Shown here: positions 1 through 7,895 of the stretch, one piece after another
Layout: each line of letters starts with the position of its first letter
Position numbering within the stretch: the first letter of the stretch is position 1
From: Bin87 sp965204905
GTDB lineage: Bacteria; Chloroflexota; Dehalococcoidia; Lucifugimonadales; UBA3495
NCBI GenBank assembly: GCA_965204905.1
Contig: OZ242042.1
Span: forward strand, 3,286,001-3,350,000
DNA: 64,000 bases
Direction of reading: 5' to 3'
Program-made: the position numbers and the translations under genes
The notes under the pieces: model-generated
Told to the model about the DNA's origin: nothing
Seen by the model: the letters and a program-made list of their open reading frames with translations, nothing else
Database searches by the model: none

Positions 1-1
1 C

Positions 2-82
2 GTTGACCAGTTCGTACTCCATTCGTTTGTGGGCAAGTACGAATGGCCATGGTTCAGCAAGGCGAAAGGCTTTGATTGCTGA
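2..82 (+). CDS. C-terminal fragment of an unidentified protein (runs off left edge)
   Basis: Reading frame 2 is open from the window edge to a TGA at 80-82 and encodes 26 residues, including GKYEWPWFSKAKGFDC. The stop overlaps the proposed TTG start of the HEPN gene at 72 by 11 bases, the sort of overlap seen in translationally coupled pairs. HEPN proteins are often encoded beside a partner gene, so this could be that partner. The fragment is too short to assign a family. Confidence 0.35.
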   Translation, partial: VDQFVLHSFVGKYEWPWFSKAKGFDC

Positions 83-536
83 CGACTTGCTGGACATTGC
101 CCGGCGTCTTGCGGCGGGCAGTCCTACTCAAACCGATCTGCGATGCGCTATCAGCAGCATTTATTACGCTGTGTTTCACGCCATTTGCCAGAGCAACGCC
201 GATACTCTGGTGGGGGAGAACCCGCAAGACCGCGACCAGTCGGCATGGCGCCAGGCTTATCGCGCCCTGGAACACGGCTATGCCAGGCGACGCTGCCAAT
301 CGGCCCAGAGCGACAGCCGATTCTCCCCGGCAGTTTGCGAATTAGCCGATCTCTTTGTACTGCTCCAAGTCCGCCGCCACCGGGCTGATTATGACCCGGA
401 TGATAGTTTCACTCAGCAGGAAGTCTTGGCCGCCGTTACGCAAGTCGAAGACGTAATCTCAGACTTCCGCGCCAGCCCAGCTCGCGAACGCCGCGCCTTC
501 GCCGTGTACCTTCTGATGCGGGAGCGTCAGGACTGA
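72..536 (+). CDS. HEPN domain protein
   Basis: About 154 residues from a TTG at 72, preceded by an AAGGCGAAAGG purine stretch. The frame is open to the left edge, so an earlier start cannot be excluded. The first helix carries the HEPN-type stretch AISSIYYAVFHAIC, and a later segment RRHRADYD resembles the R-x4-6-H / RHxADY signature of HEPN RNases. HEPN proteins act as RNases in toxin-antitoxin modules or as nucleic-acid-binding partners. It overlaps the end of an upstream gene, consistent with a two-gene unit mostly outside the window. Family call by motif only; activity not shown. Confidence 0.6.
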   Translation: MIADDLLDIARRLAAGSPTQTDLRCAISSIYYAVFHAICQSNADTLVGENPQDRDQSAWRQAYRALEHGYARRRCQSAQSDSRFSPAVCELADLFVLLQVRRHRADYDPDDSFTQQEVLAAVTQVEDVISDFRASPARERRAFAVYLLMRERQD

Positions 537-561
537 ATGGCAAGCCAGCGAGAGGTATCCA

Positions 562-1077
562 GTGCGCATTGACATCGGCGAGTGGCAGGTTCGCAGCTTC
601 TACACCGAGGATGCTGAGGCGCTGGCGAAATATGCCAACAACCGCAACATCTGGCGCAACATCCGCGACGCTTTTCCGCATCCCTACCGGCTGGAGGATG
701 CGGAGGCCTGGATTCGGATGGCGAGCCGGCAGTTCCCTGAAGTCAGTTTCGCTATCGCCGACGCCGACGAGGTCATAGGCACCATCGGTCTGGGGCCGCA
801 AACCGACGTGAACTATCGCTCCGCCGAAATCGGCTACTGGCTGGGCGAGCCTTTCTGGGGACGCGGCATTGCCACTGCTGCCTTGCAAGCCCTCACCGAA
901 TACGCTTTCGCCAACTATGACCTGATACGGCTGTTCGCCTACGTGTACGACTGGAACCCGGCCTCGGCGCGGGTTCTGGAAAAGGCGGGCTACGCTTTCG
1001 AGGGCCGTCTGCGCAAAAGCGCCACCAAAGACGGCCAAACTGTTGACCAGTTGCTGTACGCAATGGTGCGGGAGTAA
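562..1077 (+). CDS. GNAT family N-acetyltransferase (RimJ/RimL-like)
   Basis: 171 residues from a GTG start with GAGAGG just upstream. The acetyl-CoA binding motif A is visible as GYWLGEPFWGRGIATAALQA (about residues 93-112), preceded by the beta strand GTIGLGPQTDVNYRSAEIGY, and the C-terminal NPASARVLEKAGYAFEGRLR is the usual RimJ/RimL-type ending. Members acetylate ribosomal protein N-termini, small amines or antibiotics; the substrate here is unknown. It lies 25 bases after the HEPN gene and 4 bases before the cytochrome gene on the same strand. Confidence 0.85.
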   Translation: MRIDIGEWQVRSFYTEDAEALAKYANNRNIWRNIRDAFPHPYRLEDAEAWIRMASRQFPEVSFAIADADEVIGTIGLGPQTDVNYRSAEIGYWLGEPFWGRGIATAALQALTEYAFANYDLIRLFAYVYDWNPASARVLEKAGYAFEGRLRKSATKDGQTVDQLLYAMVRE

Positions 1078-1081
1078 AGAG

Positions 1082-1543
1082 ATGTCCATCCCATTTCGAT
1101 CCCTGTCGGCGCTGGCGATCATTGCCATACTGGGCGCGCTGGCATTTGCCGGATGTTCCGGCGACGCTGCGCCGCAATACGCTACCGTCTCCAGCGATGA
1201 CGCGGCCCCTCTCACAGTGACAATCCCCGCGCTGTCCGAAAAAGCGCAGGCCGGCGAGACTGCGTTCAACACCAACTGCGCGCTGTGCCACGGGGCGAAT
1301 GCGGCCGGCACGGGCCTGGGGCCGCCGCTGGTGCATAAGATTTACGAGCCCAACCATCACCAGGACTTTTCGTTCCGCAGCGCGGTGCAGAATGGCGTAC
1401 AGGCCCACCACTGGCAGTTCGGCAATATGCCGCCGGCGCCACAAGTAGCGGAAGATGACGTTGAGCGGATAATCTGCTACGTCCGCGAGTTGCAACGGGC
1501 CAACGGCATTTTCGACGACGAGCGGGGATTGGCGGCGTGCTAA
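1082..1543 (+). CDS. c-type cytochrome lipoprotein
   Basis: 153 residues from ATG 1082. The N-terminus is a lipoprotein signal: a hydrophobic stretch ending LAFAGCSG, where C would be lipidated. One heme-attachment motif CALCH follows (about residue 71), and a later GNMPP supplies the likely axial methionine, giving a small class I cytochrome c. It would carry electrons at the outer face of the membrane. The name fits short soluble electron carriers attached to oxidases or dehydrogenases, but no oxidase gene is adjacent, so its partner is unknown. Confidence 0.82.
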   Translation: MSIPFRSLSALAIIAILGALAFAGCSGDAAPQYATVSSDDAAPLTVTIPALSEKAQAGETAFNTNCALCHGANAAGTGLGPPLVHKIYEPNHHQDFSFRSAVQNGVQAHHWQFGNMPPAPQVAEDDVERIICYVRELQRANGIFDDERGLAAC

Positions 1544-1604
1544 CGCCGCCGGCTGATTTTGCCTTATCATATAAGCAGCAAGCCAAAGTGCAGGGAGGCG
1601 CCCC

Positions 1605-1868
1605 ATGGCCAAGGTATTTGTTCCCACGATGTTGCAATCCGCCACCGGCGGCGTGAAAGAGGTGGAGGTGGAGGCGCGCAACGTCCGGCAGGCCATTGAG
1701 CGGCTCGACGAGATGTTTCCCGGCATCGCCGGCCGGCTGATGGAAGACGACGACATACGCCCCAACCTGGCCGTGGACGTAGATGGCGAAGTGGCCCGTA
1801 TGGGCCTGATGCAGCGCATCAGCGAGACCTCGGAGATACACTTCGTGCCGGCCATCGGCGGCGGGTAA
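1605..1868 (+). CDS. MoaD/ThiS-like sulfur carrier protein
   Basis: 87 residues, the size of beta-grasp sulfur carriers. It ends in VPAIGGG, the C-terminal Gly-Gly that is adenylated and thiocarboxylated in MoaD and ThiS. The middle contains AIERLDEMFPGIAGRLMEDD and VAVDVDGE-like segments typical of MoaD-family proteins, where they pack against the activating enzyme. Sulfur would go to molybdopterin, thiazole or cysteine biosynthesis; no MoeB/ThiF-type partner is nearby, so the pathway is open. GGGAGGCG before the ATG is a good ribosome site. Confidence 0.8.
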   Translation: MAKVFVPTMLQSATGGVKEVEVEARNVRQAIERLDEMFPGIAGRLMEDDDIRPNLAVDVDGEVARMGLMQRISETSEIHFVPAIGGG

Positions 1869-1916
1869 GGGCCGGCCCCATCACTCACCGCCGCAACACA
1901 CGACGGAGCGCCGACC

Positions 1917-2639
1917 ATGGTAGCTAAACTGAAACCCAGTCCGCTCAAGCCCGTCCGCCATCCGGACGATGATCCGACGATTCACTACCCCGAAACGGAC
2001 GGTATGCCCTTGCCAGACGGAGAATACCAGGCCCCGTTGTACCGCGACGTGGTTTCCACGTTGGAAGCTTACCTCAAACTCCATCACCCGAACGTCGCAG
2101 TCAATGGCAACACGTTCATATACTACGAAATGAACAACCCGCGCCGTTCCGTTTCGCCCGATTGCTACGTGTCCTTCGGCGTGGACGTGGACGCCATCAT
2201 GGAACAGAACTCGTACATCATCTGGCGGGTGGGCAAGCCGCCGGACTTTGTGCTGGAAATCGCTTCCGAAAGCACGGGGCGCTACGACGATACCGGAAAG
2301 CGCGACCTGTACACCAGCATTGGCGTCGGCGAATACTGGCGCTACGACGCTTCCGGCGGCCGGTTCTACCAACGTCCGCTGGTGGGCGAGCGGCTGGTAG
2401 ATGGGGAATATCAGGAATTGCCGATACACGAGGAACCCGACGGAATGATCTGGGCACACAGCCCCGCTCTGGGCCTGGATCTGTGCTGGGTCAACGGCCG
2501 GCTGCGCTATTATGATCCCGAAACCGGGGAGTGGTTGCAGAATTACTACGAGCAGCGCGAACGGGCCAACGATGCTGAAGCCCGGATCCGTGAGCTGGAG
2601 GAACGGCTGCGTCAGGCCGGCATCGACCCGTCCGTTTGA
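1917..2639 (+). CDS. Uma2 family PD-(D/E)XK endonuclease-like protein
   Basis: 240 residues. The Uma2/DUF820 core is clear: SPDCYV (first acidic residue), PPDFVLEIASEST (E of the D...ExK motif), GKRDLYTSIGVGEYWRYD (Lys and the GV-EYW strand). The C-terminal 30 residues (EQRERANDAEARIRELEERL) form a charged coiled coil often attached to Uma2 proteins. The family has a restriction-endonuclease-like fold, but its cellular role is not established. It is one of nine complete copies in this window. The Nudix promoter begins inside its stop codon. Confidence 0.85.
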   Translation: MVAKLKPSPLKPVRHPDDDPTIHYPETDGMPLPDGEYQAPLYRDVVSTLEAYLKLHHPNVAVNGNTFIYYEMNNPRRSVSPDCYVSFGVDVDAIMEQNSYIIWRVGKPPDFVLEIASESTGRYDDTGKRDLYTSIGVGEYWRYDASGGRFYQRPLVGERLVDGEYQELPIHEEPDGMIWAHSPALGLDLCWVNGRLRYYDPETGEWLQNYYEQRERANDAEARIRELEERLRQAGIDPSV

Positions 2640-2664
2640 CCCGTCCCGGAACGACGGCTACAAT
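2636..2664 (+). promoter_or_regulatory. Sigma70-like promoter for the Nudix gene
   Basis: TTGACC at 2636-2641 and TACAAT at 2659-2664 are separated by exactly 17 bases. The start codon of the Nudix gene lies about 34 bases past the -10. The -35 box overlaps the TGA stop of the preceding Uma2 gene, so the Nudix-GNAT pair has its own promoter. Confidence 0.6.
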
Positions 2665-2697
2665 GAACGCATCCCGATTGACCCCACTTTTTGACTT

Positions 2698-3285
2698 ATG
2701 ACAATCCCCACATTGCCGCCCGATGACGACACGGACACCATCAATGCCGGTTTCGGCTATGGCATGGCCGTGGAAACGGCGGGGATGGCTCCGGACGCCT
2801 ACCGCTCCGGTTCCGGCCACAACGTGAAGGTTGTTTCAGCGGGCGGACTGGTCTTCCGGCAATCCGGCGACTTGATAGAAACGCTGCTGTGCGCCCGCGC
2901 CCGTCCCGGTTACCAGGGCGAGGACGCTCCGCTGACGTGGCGTTTGCCCAAGGGGACGCCGGAGCGCGGGGAAACCGTCGAGGAAACGGCGCAGCGCGAA
3001 GTTCAGGAAGAAACAGGCGTACACGTAAACGTGCTGGCCCCCATCACCAGTATCCGGTATTTTTTCGTGGGCCATGATGACGGCGTCCGCTATGACAAGA
3101 CGGTTTATTTCTATCTGATGGAGCCCAGGGGCGGCAACACGGCAGACCACGACGGCGAGTTCGACGTGGTGGAGTGGCGCCGCTACGAGCAGGCGCTGGA
3201 ACTGCTGGAATACGACAACGAGCGCAGCGTTCTGGAAGCGGCCCGTTCTCTCATTGAGGATTACCGGGAGGGCGGCGGGCCATGA
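2698..3285 (+). CDS. Nudix hydrolase
   Basis: 195 residues. The Nudix box is complete: G-x5-E-x7-REVQEETGV, seen as GTPERGETVEETAQREVQEE (about residues 85-104), with the metal-binding glutamates in place. Upstream is the sheet SAGGLVFRQSGDLIETLLCA, typical of MutT-like domains that hydrolyse nucleoside diphosphates linked to another moiety; the substrate cannot be read from sequence. The first 40 residues are an unconserved-looking extension. Its stop overlaps the next start (ATGA at 3282), so it is translated together with the GNAT gene that follows. Confidence 0.9.
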   Translation: MTIPTLPPDDDTDTINAGFGYGMAVETAGMAPDAYRSGSGHNVKVVSAGGLVFRQSGDLIETLLCARARPGYQGEDAPLTWRLPKGTPERGETVEETAQREVQEETGVHVNVLAPITSIRYFFVGHDDGVRYDKTVYFYLMEPRGGNTADHDGEFDVVEWRRYEQALELLEYDNERSVLEAARSLIEDYREGGGP

Positions 3286-3905
3286 GCAAGCAGGATCTGG
3301 TGCTTAGGGGTGTGCGCGTCCTGCTGCGGGGCAAGCGCATGGAGGACGCCGAGAAGGACTACATCTGGCGCAGCGATCCGGAAATAGCGCGGCTGGACGC
3401 TGCCTATCCGCTGACGATGAAATACGACCGGTACCTCAAGCTTTTTCAGGATCAGATTCGTTGGCCGACGCCAGGCTCACATCACTTCGGGATCGAGGCG
3501 GCCGGCGGAAAGTACATCGGCAACTGCATGTACTACGACCTGGACAGCCAGACCAGAGCCGCCGAATTGGGCATCGTGATCGGCGACAAGGACTACTGGA
3601 GCGGCGGATACGGATATGACGCGGTGGTCACCCTGCTCCAATATATGTTTGACGACATGAAACTGAAGCGCGTGTATCTGCACACGCTGGAGTGGAATCA
3701 CCGGGCTCAGAAGTGTTTTGAACGTTCAGGGTTCAATCCGGTGAGGCACGTTCGCAGGATGTCTCACGATTTCATACTGATGGAAGTGCTGCGGGACGAT
3801 TGGGATGCTATGGGAACGGAACGACTGGAGCGTCGCCAGCGATACCTTGATGAACGCGGGGGCAATGCCGTAAGCGGCGGCGACGCGGTAGCGGAAGCCG
3901 TCTGA
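3282..3905 (+). CDS. GNAT family N-acetyltransferase
   Basis: 207 residues starting inside the ATGA overlap with the Nudix gene. GNAT features include LGIVIGDKDYWSGGYGYDAV (motif A, about residues 88-107) and LHTLEWNHRAQKCFERSGF (motif B). It resembles RimJ/RimL-type acetyltransferases. The substrate is unknown; pairing with a Nudix enzyme suggests small-molecule modification or clean-up. The C-terminal 35 residues after MEVLRDDW are low-complexity and probably dispensable. Confidence 0.8.
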   Translation: MSKQDLVLRGVRVLLRGKRMEDAEKDYIWRSDPEIARLDAAYPLTMKYDRYLKLFQDQIRWPTPGSHHFGIEAAGGKYIGNCMYYDLDSQTRAAELGIVIGDKDYWSGGYGYDAVVTLLQYMFDDMKLKRVYLHTLEWNHRAQKCFERSGFNPVRHVRRMSHDFILMEVLRDDWDAMGTERLERRQRYLDERGGNAVSGGDAVAEAV

Positions 3906-3911
3906 CCAACG

Positions 3912-4496
3912 CTACCGCGGGATGCGGGCCGGGTGGTTGAAGACCCGGGACAGCGGAATGCTGAGGGTCGGGAACAATGGAGTGGCGAGGGTGTCGGCTG
4001 CGGTGAGGACTGCGCGCTCCTGATACTCGCCATCGTCTCCCAATTCCAGCTGAGTGAGAGTGTCCGCGTCGCCGTCCAGCAGCCAGTACTCAGGGATGCC
4101 GGCCGCTGCGTATCGTGCGCGCTTGCGTACCAAGTCTATGTGGCGGTTGGATGACAGCACCTCCACCACTATGTCGGGCGGGCCGCCGTCAATGACAGTC
4201 GGCCCGATGATGCTGGTACGGTCGGCACGCACAACTACAATATCCGGCCCCAAAGCGCTGTCGTCCGATACGACGACGCCGGCCACCTGATACACGATGC
4301 CCAGCCCCGTTTCCATGATTTGCAGGACCATATGTGTGCTCAATACGGTAGCCAGGAATTGGTGGTCGGGAATCGGGAAAGCGGCCATATACGCCACACC
4401 GTCCAGCAGTTCGCAACGCTGTTCCATTCCAGGCAACTCCAGGAACTCCGCCAGGGTCATCCGAGTGCCCGTCCTGATGTCAGTGCCAGCGGTCAT
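3912..4496 (-). CDS. Uma2 family endonuclease-like protein
   Basis: 194 residues, convergent with the GNAT gene (6 bases between stops). It begins with TGTRMTLAEFLELPGMEQRCELLDG, the usual Uma2 start where E and D contact the core, then LGPDIVVVRADR, PPDIVVEVLSSNRHIDLVRK and YAAAGIPEYWLLD, giving the D...ExL...K catalytic set. It lacks the coiled-coil tail found on the 1917 copy. On the minus strand an extended -10 (TGG-TAAAAT, 4527-4535) lies about 31 bases upstream of the start. Confidence 0.85.
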   Translation of the reverse strand: MTAGTDIRTGTRMTLAEFLELPGMEQRCELLDGVAYMAAFPIPDHQFLATVLSTHMVLQIMETGLGIVYQVAGVVVSDDSALGPDIVVVRADRTSIIGPTVIDGGPPDIVVEVLSSNRHIDLVRKRARYAAAGIPEYWLLDGDADTLTQLELGDDGEYQERAVLTAADTLATPLFPTLSIPLSRVFNHPARIPR

Positions 4497-4550
4497 TGCA
4501 ACTCCCCAAGTTCCGGCGTTATCGCAATTTTACCACCATGCCAGGCAGTC

Positions 4551-5657
4551 TTATGCCACCGCAATGCGCTGGCCCTCGTCGCTGGACTGGCGGATGGCGT
4601 CGATGAAGCGGTGGAGGGTGACGGCGTGGTCGAAGTCGGGCAGGGCGTCGCCGTTGGACTGGCCACGGATGGACGCGGCGAACCGGCTGTAGAGCTGGCC
4701 GACGTTGTAGGCAGCGCCGCCAGGGATCTCAGGCGCGAGGTGCAGCTCCTCGGCGGGTGTCAGGTCCTGCAATTCGTTGCTGCCCCCGCGGGCGCCGCGG
4801 ATGCTGACCTGCTGAAGTTGGGGCGAGTCCACGGACACGGCGACCAGCGTGCCCTCCTCGCCGTAGATTTCCATTCGGTAGCCGCTGCCGGCCCACGGGG
4901 TGCTGCCAATCTGCACGGACGCTACGCCGCCGCTTTGCAGGTTGCCGCTGACCAGGATGTTGTCCGGCGACGTGACCGGCAGATCTTGACCGGTATCGGT
5001 CTCGTGCCAGGTGGCGGCCTGGGTGCTGACGACGGTGGACACGTCGGCGAACTCGCCCACGATGCTGCACAGGGCGTCGATGGTGTGGCCGCAGGCGATG
5101 GTGAGGGTGTGAGCGCCGAGCTCGTTGTCACGCTGCCAGGTGCGGCCGGAGTCGCGGGACAGGACGCCCTCGCGCATCAGGCGGACGTGGCAGGTCATGA
5201 CGCGGCCCACGTAGCCGTCTTCGATGAGGTTCTTCAGATGAGCGACGGCGGGATTGGCGCGAGCCTGTAACCCCACGATGGTCTTGACGCCCCGCTCGCG
5301 GGCGAGGTCAGCCATCTCGACGGCCTCCTCGGTAGTGCGGCCCAGGGGCCACTCGGTGAAAGTGTGCTTGCCGGCGCGCAGGGCGGCCATCGTCGGCTCG
5401 TAATGGCTGGGGACACGCAGGGATATGGTGGCAGCCTCGACGTCGGCATCCGAGAGCATCCGGTTGTAGTCGTCCCAGGCGCTGCCGGCGTCGAAGGCCG
5501 CTTTCGCTTCGTCGGCGGATTCCTGGCGAGTGGTACAAACGGCGGCAAGGTTAAAGTCGGGGTGAGCGGCCAGGGCGGGCAGGTGGGCGCGAGGCGACCA
5601 GCCCTGGTGAATGTTGGCGCCGATGAGTCCGATCTTGATGGGCTGCTGGGTGGTCAT
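4551..5657 (-). CDS. Gfo/Idh/MocA family oxidoreductase (Gal80-like branch)
   Basis: 368 residues. The N-terminal Rossmann domain opens with IKIGLIGANIHQGWSPRAHL, followed by the usual HYEPTMAALRAGKHTFTEWP segment. In most family members this last motif is EKP and supplies the catalytic lysine; here it reads EWP, as in Gal80-type proteins. The C-terminal domain contains CGHTIDALCSIVGEF, the family's CGxxxDxxxxxxG-type helix. A sugar or cyclitol NAD(P) oxidoreductase is expected, but loss of the lysine makes activity uncertain. GGAGG lies 9 bases before the start. Divergent from the aldo/keto reductase gene. Confidence 0.85.
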   Translation of the reverse strand: MTTQQPIKIGLIGANIHQGWSPRAHLPALAAHPDFNLAAVCTTRQESADEAKAAFDAGSAWDDYNRMLSDADVEAATISLRVPSHYEPTMAALRAGKHTFTEWPLGRTTEEAVEMADLARERGVKTIVGLQARANPAVAHLKNLIEDGYVGRVMTCHVRLMREGVLSRDSGRTWQRDNELGAHTLTIACGHTIDALCSIVGEFADVSTVVSTQAATWHETDTGQDLPVTSPDNILVSGNLQSGGVASVQIGSTPWAGSGYRMEIYGEEGTLVAVSVDSPQLQQVSIRGARGGSNELQDLTPAEELHLAPEIPGGAAYNVGQLYSRFAASIRGQSNGDALPDFDHAVTLHRFIDAIRQSSDEGQRIAVA

Positions 5658-5801
5658 GGCGGGGCCTCCTGTAGCAAATGAGGGATGGCTGGGTCAAGTG
5701 GGGGTAAAGTACGGCCATCGTAACACAGGGACGGGATGCGCTCGCCGTCGGGTGGTACAATCGGACGCACCAATGCACCCTGCCTTCGGATGTCTCCAAC
5801 T

Positions 5802-6821
5802 ATGACCCTGCCTACAGAAGCACGATTGCAGTTTGTCGATGGCCTGCCCATCTGCCGGGTGCTCAACGGTATGTGGCAGGTGTCTGGAGCGCACGGGCGC
5901 ATCGATCCCGAGGCGGCGCTGGACGCGATGCTGGCCTATCACGACGCCGGGTTCACCACGTGGGACCTGGCTGACCACTACGGGCCGGCTGAGGATTTTA
6001 TCGGCGAGTTTCGGCGGCGTTTGTCGGATGTGCGTGGAGTGGACGCGCTGTCGGAAATGCAGGCGTTCACCAAGTGGGTGCCGCGCCCGGGGCCGATGAC
6101 ACGGCAGATCGTCGAAAACAACGTTGATATTTCGTTGCGGCGCATGGGTGTGGAACGGCTTGACCTGCTGCAATTTCATTGGTGGGAGTACGGCGATCGT
6201 CGGTACCTGGACGCGCTGGAGCACCTGGCGGCGCTGCGGGATGAGGGCAAGCTGCATCGCGTGGCGTTGACCAACTTCGACACCCAACGGCTGCGTGACA
6301 TCGCCGACCATGGCGTGCGGGTGGTGTCGAACCAGGTGCAGTATTCGCTGATCGACCGCCGGCCGGAGGTGCAGATGACGGCGGTGTGCGAGGAGCAGCG
6401 GGTGTGGCTGCTGCCCTACGGCGTGCTGTGCGGCGGCCTGCTGTCCGACCGCTACCTGGGCCAGCCGGAGCCTGGCGGCGGCGCGCTGAACACCGCCAGC
6501 CTGCGCAAGTACAAGCAGATGATTGACGCCTGGGGCGGCTGGGGCCTGTTCCAACGGCTGCTGGCGACGCTCAGAACCATCGCCGACAAGCACGGCGTCA
6601 GCATTGCCAGCGTGGCGGCGCGGTACATCCTGGAGAAAAACACCGTGGCCGGCGTGATCATCGGGGCGCGCCTGGGTGTTGCCGAGCACATCGCGGAGAA
6701 CGCGCGGGTGTTCAGTTTCCAGCTGGACGCGGACGACTACCGGGCGATTGACGAGGTATCGGCCGGCGCCCGCGACCTGTACCGGATGATCGGTGACTGC
6801 GGCGACGAGTACCGGCGCTGA
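5802..6821 (+). CDS. Aldo/keto reductase
   Basis: 339 residues from ATG 5802 (MTLPTEARLQF); an in-frame ATG at 5736 lies before the likely -10 (TGG-TACAAT, 5753-5761), so the later start is preferred. AKR fold signatures: TTWDLADHYGPAEDFIGEF with catalytic Asp and Tyr, MQAFTKW with the lysine, and DLLQFHWWEY with the histidine region. The C-terminal NADPH-binding part reads NTVAGVIIGARLGVAEHIAE. It would reduce carbonyls using NADPH; the substrate is unknown. Head-to-head with the Gfo/Idh gene, suggesting a small sugar or polyol pathway. Confidence 0.86.
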   Translation: MTLPTEARLQFVDGLPICRVLNGMWQVSGAHGRIDPEAALDAMLAYHDAGFTTWDLADHYGPAEDFIGEFRRRLSDVRGVDALSEMQAFTKWVPRPGPMTRQIVENNVDISLRRMGVERLDLLQFHWWEYGDRRYLDALEHLAALRDEGKLHRVALTNFDTQRLRDIADHGVRVVSNQVQYSLIDRRPEVQMTAVCEEQRVWLLPYGVLCGGLLSDRYLGQPEPGGGALNTASLRKYKQMIDAWGGWGLFQRLLATLRTIADKHGVSIASVAARYILEKNTVAGVIIGARLGVAEHIAENARVFSFQLDADDYRAIDEVSAGARDLYRMIGDCGDEYRR

Positions 6822-6822
6822 A

Positions 6823-6852
6823 GAGATTGCCACGCTACTCTCGCAATGACAT
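6823..6852 (+). repeat. Dispersed palindromic repeat, GATTGCC...GCAATGAC family
   Basis: GAGATTGCCACGCTACTCTC followed by GCAATGACATCC. The ends GATTGC and GCAATG/GCAATC are inverted. The same element recurs at 61752, 61820 and 63870, with diverged or partial copies near 29900 and 35601. It sits directly after the aldo/keto reductase stop. Confidence 0.7.
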
Positions 6853-6891
6853 CCACTGATGGGACGAGTGGTTCAGGATTCACCAATGACG

Positions 6892-6925
6892 CACTGGATT
6901 CCGGCTTTCGCCGGAACGACGAAGG
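6892..6925 (+). repeat. Dispersed palindromic repeat, GATTCCGGC...GCCGGAA family
   Basis: GATTCCGGCTTTCGCCGGAA is a near-perfect hairpin followed by CGACGAAGG. Related copies lie at 35222 and 35271. It falls between the aldo/keto reductase and the LLM oxidoreductase, 21 bases before the latter's start. Confidence 0.7.
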
Positions 6926-6945
6926 GCGGATTTAGAGGAGTTTTC

Positions 6946-7848
6946 ATGCAGATTGGCGCAATTTTTCCGCAGACTGAGATCGGGCCGGACCCTGCGGCCA
7001 TCCGCGACTACGTGCAGGCTGTGGAGGGGATGGAGTTTGACTACTTGTTCATCGCTGATCACGTGCTGGGCGCCGACCCGGCGCACCACGAGCATGTGCG
7101 AGGTAGCTATTACACCCACCATAGCGTAATCCACGAGTCGCTGACGACGCTGGCGTTCATCGCGGCCATCACCACGAACATCCGCCTGATTACGGGCATC
7201 CTGATCCTGCCGCAGCGTCAGACGGCGCTGGTGGCCAAGCAGGCGGCGGAGATTGACGTGCTCAGCGGCGGACGGCTGACGCTGGGCATCGGCGTGGGCT
7301 GGAACCACGTGGAGTTCGAGGCGCTGGGCGAGGATTTCACCAACCGAGGCATCCGCTCGGAGGAGCAGATCGACCTGATGCGCGCCCTGTGGACTCAGGA
7401 AGTGGTGGACTTTAAGGGGCGCTGGCATACGGTGCGGGCGGCCGGCATCAAGCCGCTACCGGTGCAGCGACCGATACCGGTGTGGTTCGGCGCCGGCGGA
7501 TCCGCAGGTCCGGTGCCGCGGGACGTGGTGCTGCGGCGCATCGCCCGCATGGGCGACGGATGGTTCCCCAGCTTCCCGCCGGGCGATACGGCGCGGGCGG
7601 TGCTGGACAAGATGCAGACCTACATCGCCGAGGCGGGCCGGCAGCCCGAGGACGTTGGCCTGGCCGGCCGCATCCGGATGCCGGGCAAGTCGCCGGAGGA
7701 ATGGCTGGCCGAGGTCGAGGGCTGGCAGTCGCTGGGCGGCACGCATGTCATGGCGGAGGCGCGGCGCGGCCCGTTGAGCGCGGTGGGCCAGCACATCGAC
7801 GCGATGCGGCAGTTCCGGGAGGTTATTCCGGTAGGCTGGGGGAGGTAG
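6946..7848 (+). CDS. LLM-class (luciferase-like) flavin/F420-dependent oxidoreductase
   Basis: 300 residues from ATG 6946, chosen because AGAGGAG precedes it and the protein then starts MQIGAIFPQTEIGPDP like other members. An upstream in-frame ATG at 6859 would translate the palindromic repeat. Bacterial luciferase-like TIM barrel: EGMEFDYLFIADHVLG, LAFIAAITTNIRLITGILIL, QAAEIDVLSGGRLTLGIGVG, and SEEQIDLMRALWTQEVVDF. Such enzymes use FMN or coenzyme F420; F420 is likely in this sort of organism, but that is inference. Substrate unknown. Confidence 0.86.
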   Translation: MQIGAIFPQTEIGPDPAAIRDYVQAVEGMEFDYLFIADHVLGADPAHHEHVRGSYYTHHSVIHESLTTLAFIAAITTNIRLITGILILPQRQTALVAKQAAEIDVLSGGRLTLGIGVGWNHVEFEALGEDFTNRGIRSEEQIDLMRALWTQEVVDFKGRWHTVRAAGIKPLPVQRPIPVWFGAGGSAGPVPRDVVLRRIARMGDGWFPSFPPGDTARAVLDKMQTYIAEAGRQPEDVGLAGRIRMPGKSPEEWLAEVEGWQSLGGTHVMAEARRGPLSAVGQHIDAMRQFREVIPVGWGR

Positions 7849-7895
7849 CCCGCCGTGCTGCACTATCCGTACCATCCGGCTGATGGAGTTTCACC

